Assembly: GCF_001314605.1 (NCBI RefSeq)
Contig: NZ_LIHP01000016.1
Span: forward strand, 372,001-436,000
DNA length: 64,000 nucleotides
Direction of reading: 5' to 3'
Origin: Marinobacter sp. HL-58
GTDB lineage: Bacteria > Pseudomonadota > Gammaproteobacteria > Pseudomonadales > Oleiphilaceae
The notes under the pieces are model-generated. The model was not told the origin of the DNA. It saw nothing but the letters and a program-made list of their open reading frames with translations, and searched no databases. Shown here one piece after another: positions 62,564 to 64,000 of this stretch. Position numbers and translations under genes: made by a program. Every line of letters begins with the position of its first letter. Position 1 is the stretch's first letter.

Positions 62564-63631
62564 TTATTTCTGGCGGTCATCCCAAGGGTGAACGGGGACA
62601 ACATCGTCGCCCACATCCCCTTCGTAGCTGCTGCGGAAGTAATCCATGGCTTTCTCCGCCTCGCTGAGTTCGTCGAACCGGGCAATGTGATAGATCGCCT
62701 CACCCTCATTGACCAGCGGCAGGTTATTCACGCAGATCACAATACCCGAGCAGGGCGAGAGCACAGCGGTTTCCGACTCGCCGAACGGATCTGCCACCAT
62801 GGCCAGCTTCTGGCCCTTGCGTACCTTCTGGCCCAGGCTGGCCACCGGTCGCATGATGCCGTCTGTATCGGTCCGCACCCACTGGGAGTTGGCGGCGGTT
62901 TCAGAACGTTTTCTCGGCGCCTTAGGGCCTTTTTTCGCGGGAATCATTTCCAGTTCCCGCATTACCCGGATCACACCTTTCACACCACTGGAAATCACCA
63001 CATCATCAAATCGCAGGGCCTCGCCCCCTTCGAACGTGACCACGGGAATATCCTGGGAGTCGGCGTAGGCGCGCAGGCTGCCTTCCCGAAGGCTGGCGTT
63101 GATAATAATCGGTGCGCCGAAGGCCTCCGCCATGCGGATGGTTTCCGGGTTGGTCAGTTCGGCACGTATCTGCGGCAGGTTGAAGCGGTGTATGGCCCCC
63201 GTGTGCAGGTCAATAATGTGAGTGACATTTTCCATGATCTGGGTACGCAGCAGGTAGGCGATGCGCCCGCCCAGGGAACCGGACTCAGTACCCGGAAAGC
63301 AGCGATTCAGATCCCTGCGGTCCGGCAGGTATCGGGTACGCTGCACAAAACCGAAGATGTTGACAATGGGCACGGCCACCAGGGTGCCCCGCAGATGCCG
63401 CAGAGCCGAGTTGGTCAGCACCCGGCGTACGATCTCCACGCCGTTGATTTCGTCCCCGTGAATGGCACCGCACACCATCAACACGGGGCCGCTGCGGCGG
63501 CCATGGACCACTTCCACCGGAACGTGGAGCGGCGTGTGGGTGTACAGCTTGGCTACGGGTATTTCCACGGTTTGCCGGGTTCCGGCCTTTATCTCGTTGC
63601 CGGCCATGACGAAGGGGGCACGGGCGGCCAT
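62564..63631 (-). CDS. Succinylglutamate desuccinylase/aspartoacylase family zinc enzyme
   Basis: A 355-residue M14-type zinc hydrolase. The zinc ligands are His and Glu in VCGAIHGDEINGVEIVRR (about 52-69) and His in HIIDLHTGAIHRFN. The C-terminal part has a barrel resembling a biotinyl/lipoyl domain (LGQKVRKGQKLAMVADPFGESETAVLSPCSG). It starts one base after the rimK stop, so both are surely co-transcribed. Its substrate is not known; removal of acyl or glutamate groups is a family-based guess. Confidence 0.9.
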   Translation of the reverse strand: MAARAPFVMAGNEIKAGTRQTVEIPVAKLYTHTPLHVPVEVVHGRRSGPVLMVCGAIHGDEINGVEIVRRVLTNSALRHLRGTLVAVPIVNIFGFVQRTRYLPDRRDLNRCFPGTESGSLGGRIAYLLRTQIMENVTHIIDLHTGAIHRFNLPQIRAELTNPETIRMAEAFGAPIIINASLREGSLRAYADSQDIPVVTFEGGEALRFDDVVISSGVKGVIRVMRELEMIPAKKGPKAPRKRSETAANSQWVRTDTDGIMRPVASLGQKVRKGQKLAMVADPFGESETAVLSPCSGIVICVNNLPLVNEGEAIYHIARFDELSEAEKAMDYFRSSYEGDVGDDVVPVHPWDDRQK

Positions 63632-63632
63632 C

Positions 63633-64000
63633 TCAGCCTCTCCCCTTGGTGCGGGTTTTCCAGGGTTGCTGGTTCTTTTCCGTCCAGTTCATGATCATGC
63701 CGGCCACATTCTTGCCCGTGGCATTTTCGATGCCTTCCAGACCCGGCGAGGAGTTCACCTCCATCACCAGGGGACCGCGGCTGGAGCGCAGCAAATCCAC
63801 GCCGGCTACGTTCAGGCCCATGGATTTCGCCGCCGTAATCGCCGTACGGCGTTCTTCCGGCGTAATGCGAACGAGCGACGCGGTGCCGCCCCGGTGCAGG
63901 TTGGAGCGGAACTCACCCTCGCCGCCCTGTCGCTTCATGGCTGCAATTACCTTGTCACCAATCACGAAACAGCGGATATCAGCGCCACCGGCTTCCTTGA
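63633..64000 (-). CDS. rimK: RimK-type alpha-L-glutamate ligase, C-terminal part (runs off the right edge)
   Basis: The last 121 or so codons of an ATP-grasp ligase. Visible are [24 protein letters not shown], the ATP-grasp loop region [50 protein letters not shown] with the Mg-binding Glu/Asn, and a basic tail. RimK adds glutamates to the C-terminus of ribosomal protein S6. Coupled here to an aspartoacylase-like hydrolase. Confidence 0.92.
   Translation of the reverse strand, partial: KEAGGADIRCFVIGDKVIAAMKRQGGEGEFRSNLHRGGTASLVRITPEERRTAITAAKSMGLNVAGVDLLRSSRGPLVMEVNSSPGLEGIENATGKNVAGMIMNWTEKNQQPWKTRTKGRG

Noticed and set aside
1..64000. tRNA, rRNA, insertion sequence, prophage or CRISPR features
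   Set aside because: None was recognised by reading; gaps between genes are short and accounted for. A covariance-model search would be decisive for small RNAs.

Overview
This 64 kb window is a dense, moderately GC-rich bacterial chromosome segment. Gene order and protein character point to a marine gammaproteobacterium close to Marinobacter, in the Pseudomonas/Oceanospirillales neighbourhood. The two orders that suggest this are era-rnc-DUF4845-lepB-lepA-mucD-rseC-rseB-rseA-rpoE-nadB and xerD-dsbC-hom-thrC-recJ-prfB-lysS. The genus is an inference. I see no phage, transposase, CRISPR array, rRNA or tRNA.

Layout. 0-11.3 kb, minus strand: end of an era/rnc/lepB/lepA block, a two-domain c-di-GMP enzyme, then the envelope-stress operon rpoE-rseA-rseB-rseC-mucD with a sigma-E type promoter. 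11.3-15.7 kb, plus strand: nadB, sdhE, ygfX, ygfZ and an HDOD protein. 15.7-28.3 kb, minus strand: ung, lysS, prfB (canonical programmed frameshift), recJ, thrC, hom, dsbC (possible sigma-E promoter), xerD and rpsP-rimM-trmD-rplS, then ffh. Three families of palindromic repeats lie here, mostly packed into the gap between prfB and recJ. 30-38.8 kb: ypjD, a CorC-like protein, a Yip1 protein, DUF1631, a TonB-like protein, grxD, argF and an orphan ABC ATPase. 38.9-54.7 kb, mixed strands: glpK, an RstBA-like two-component system, olsB/olsA-type acyltransferases, an SlyD-like isomerase, a CoA transferase, an aldo-keto reductase, a GT4 glycosyltransferase with a PAP2 phosphatase, an HxlR regulator, a flavin monooxygenase, and dinB under a LexA box. 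54.8-62.1 kb, plus strand: DUF1244-hopJ-minC-minD-minE in one coupled run, a START protein, a CBS protein, PhoH and a CHASE4-GGDEF protein. 62.1-64 kb, minus strand: YjbQ, an aspartoacylase-like zinc enzyme and the end of rimK.

The most interesting signal is regulatory. Upstream of olsB, six degenerate 7-base half-sites repeat at exactly 11 bp. Upstream of the GT4-PAP2 pair, three repeat at exactly 11 bp. Both resemble PhoB (Pho box) arrays. Together with the enzymes this suggests a local phosphate-starvation membrane-remodelling module: ornithine lipid from OlsB/OlsA, and a phosphorus-free glycolipid made by a GT4 enzyme whose diacylglycerol acceptor could come from the overlapping PAP2 phosphatase. 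This is inference from sequence and needs experiment.

Most other genes are ordinary housekeeping genes and are called with high confidence. All coordinates, motif matches and start choices were read by eye. No database or folding program was run.
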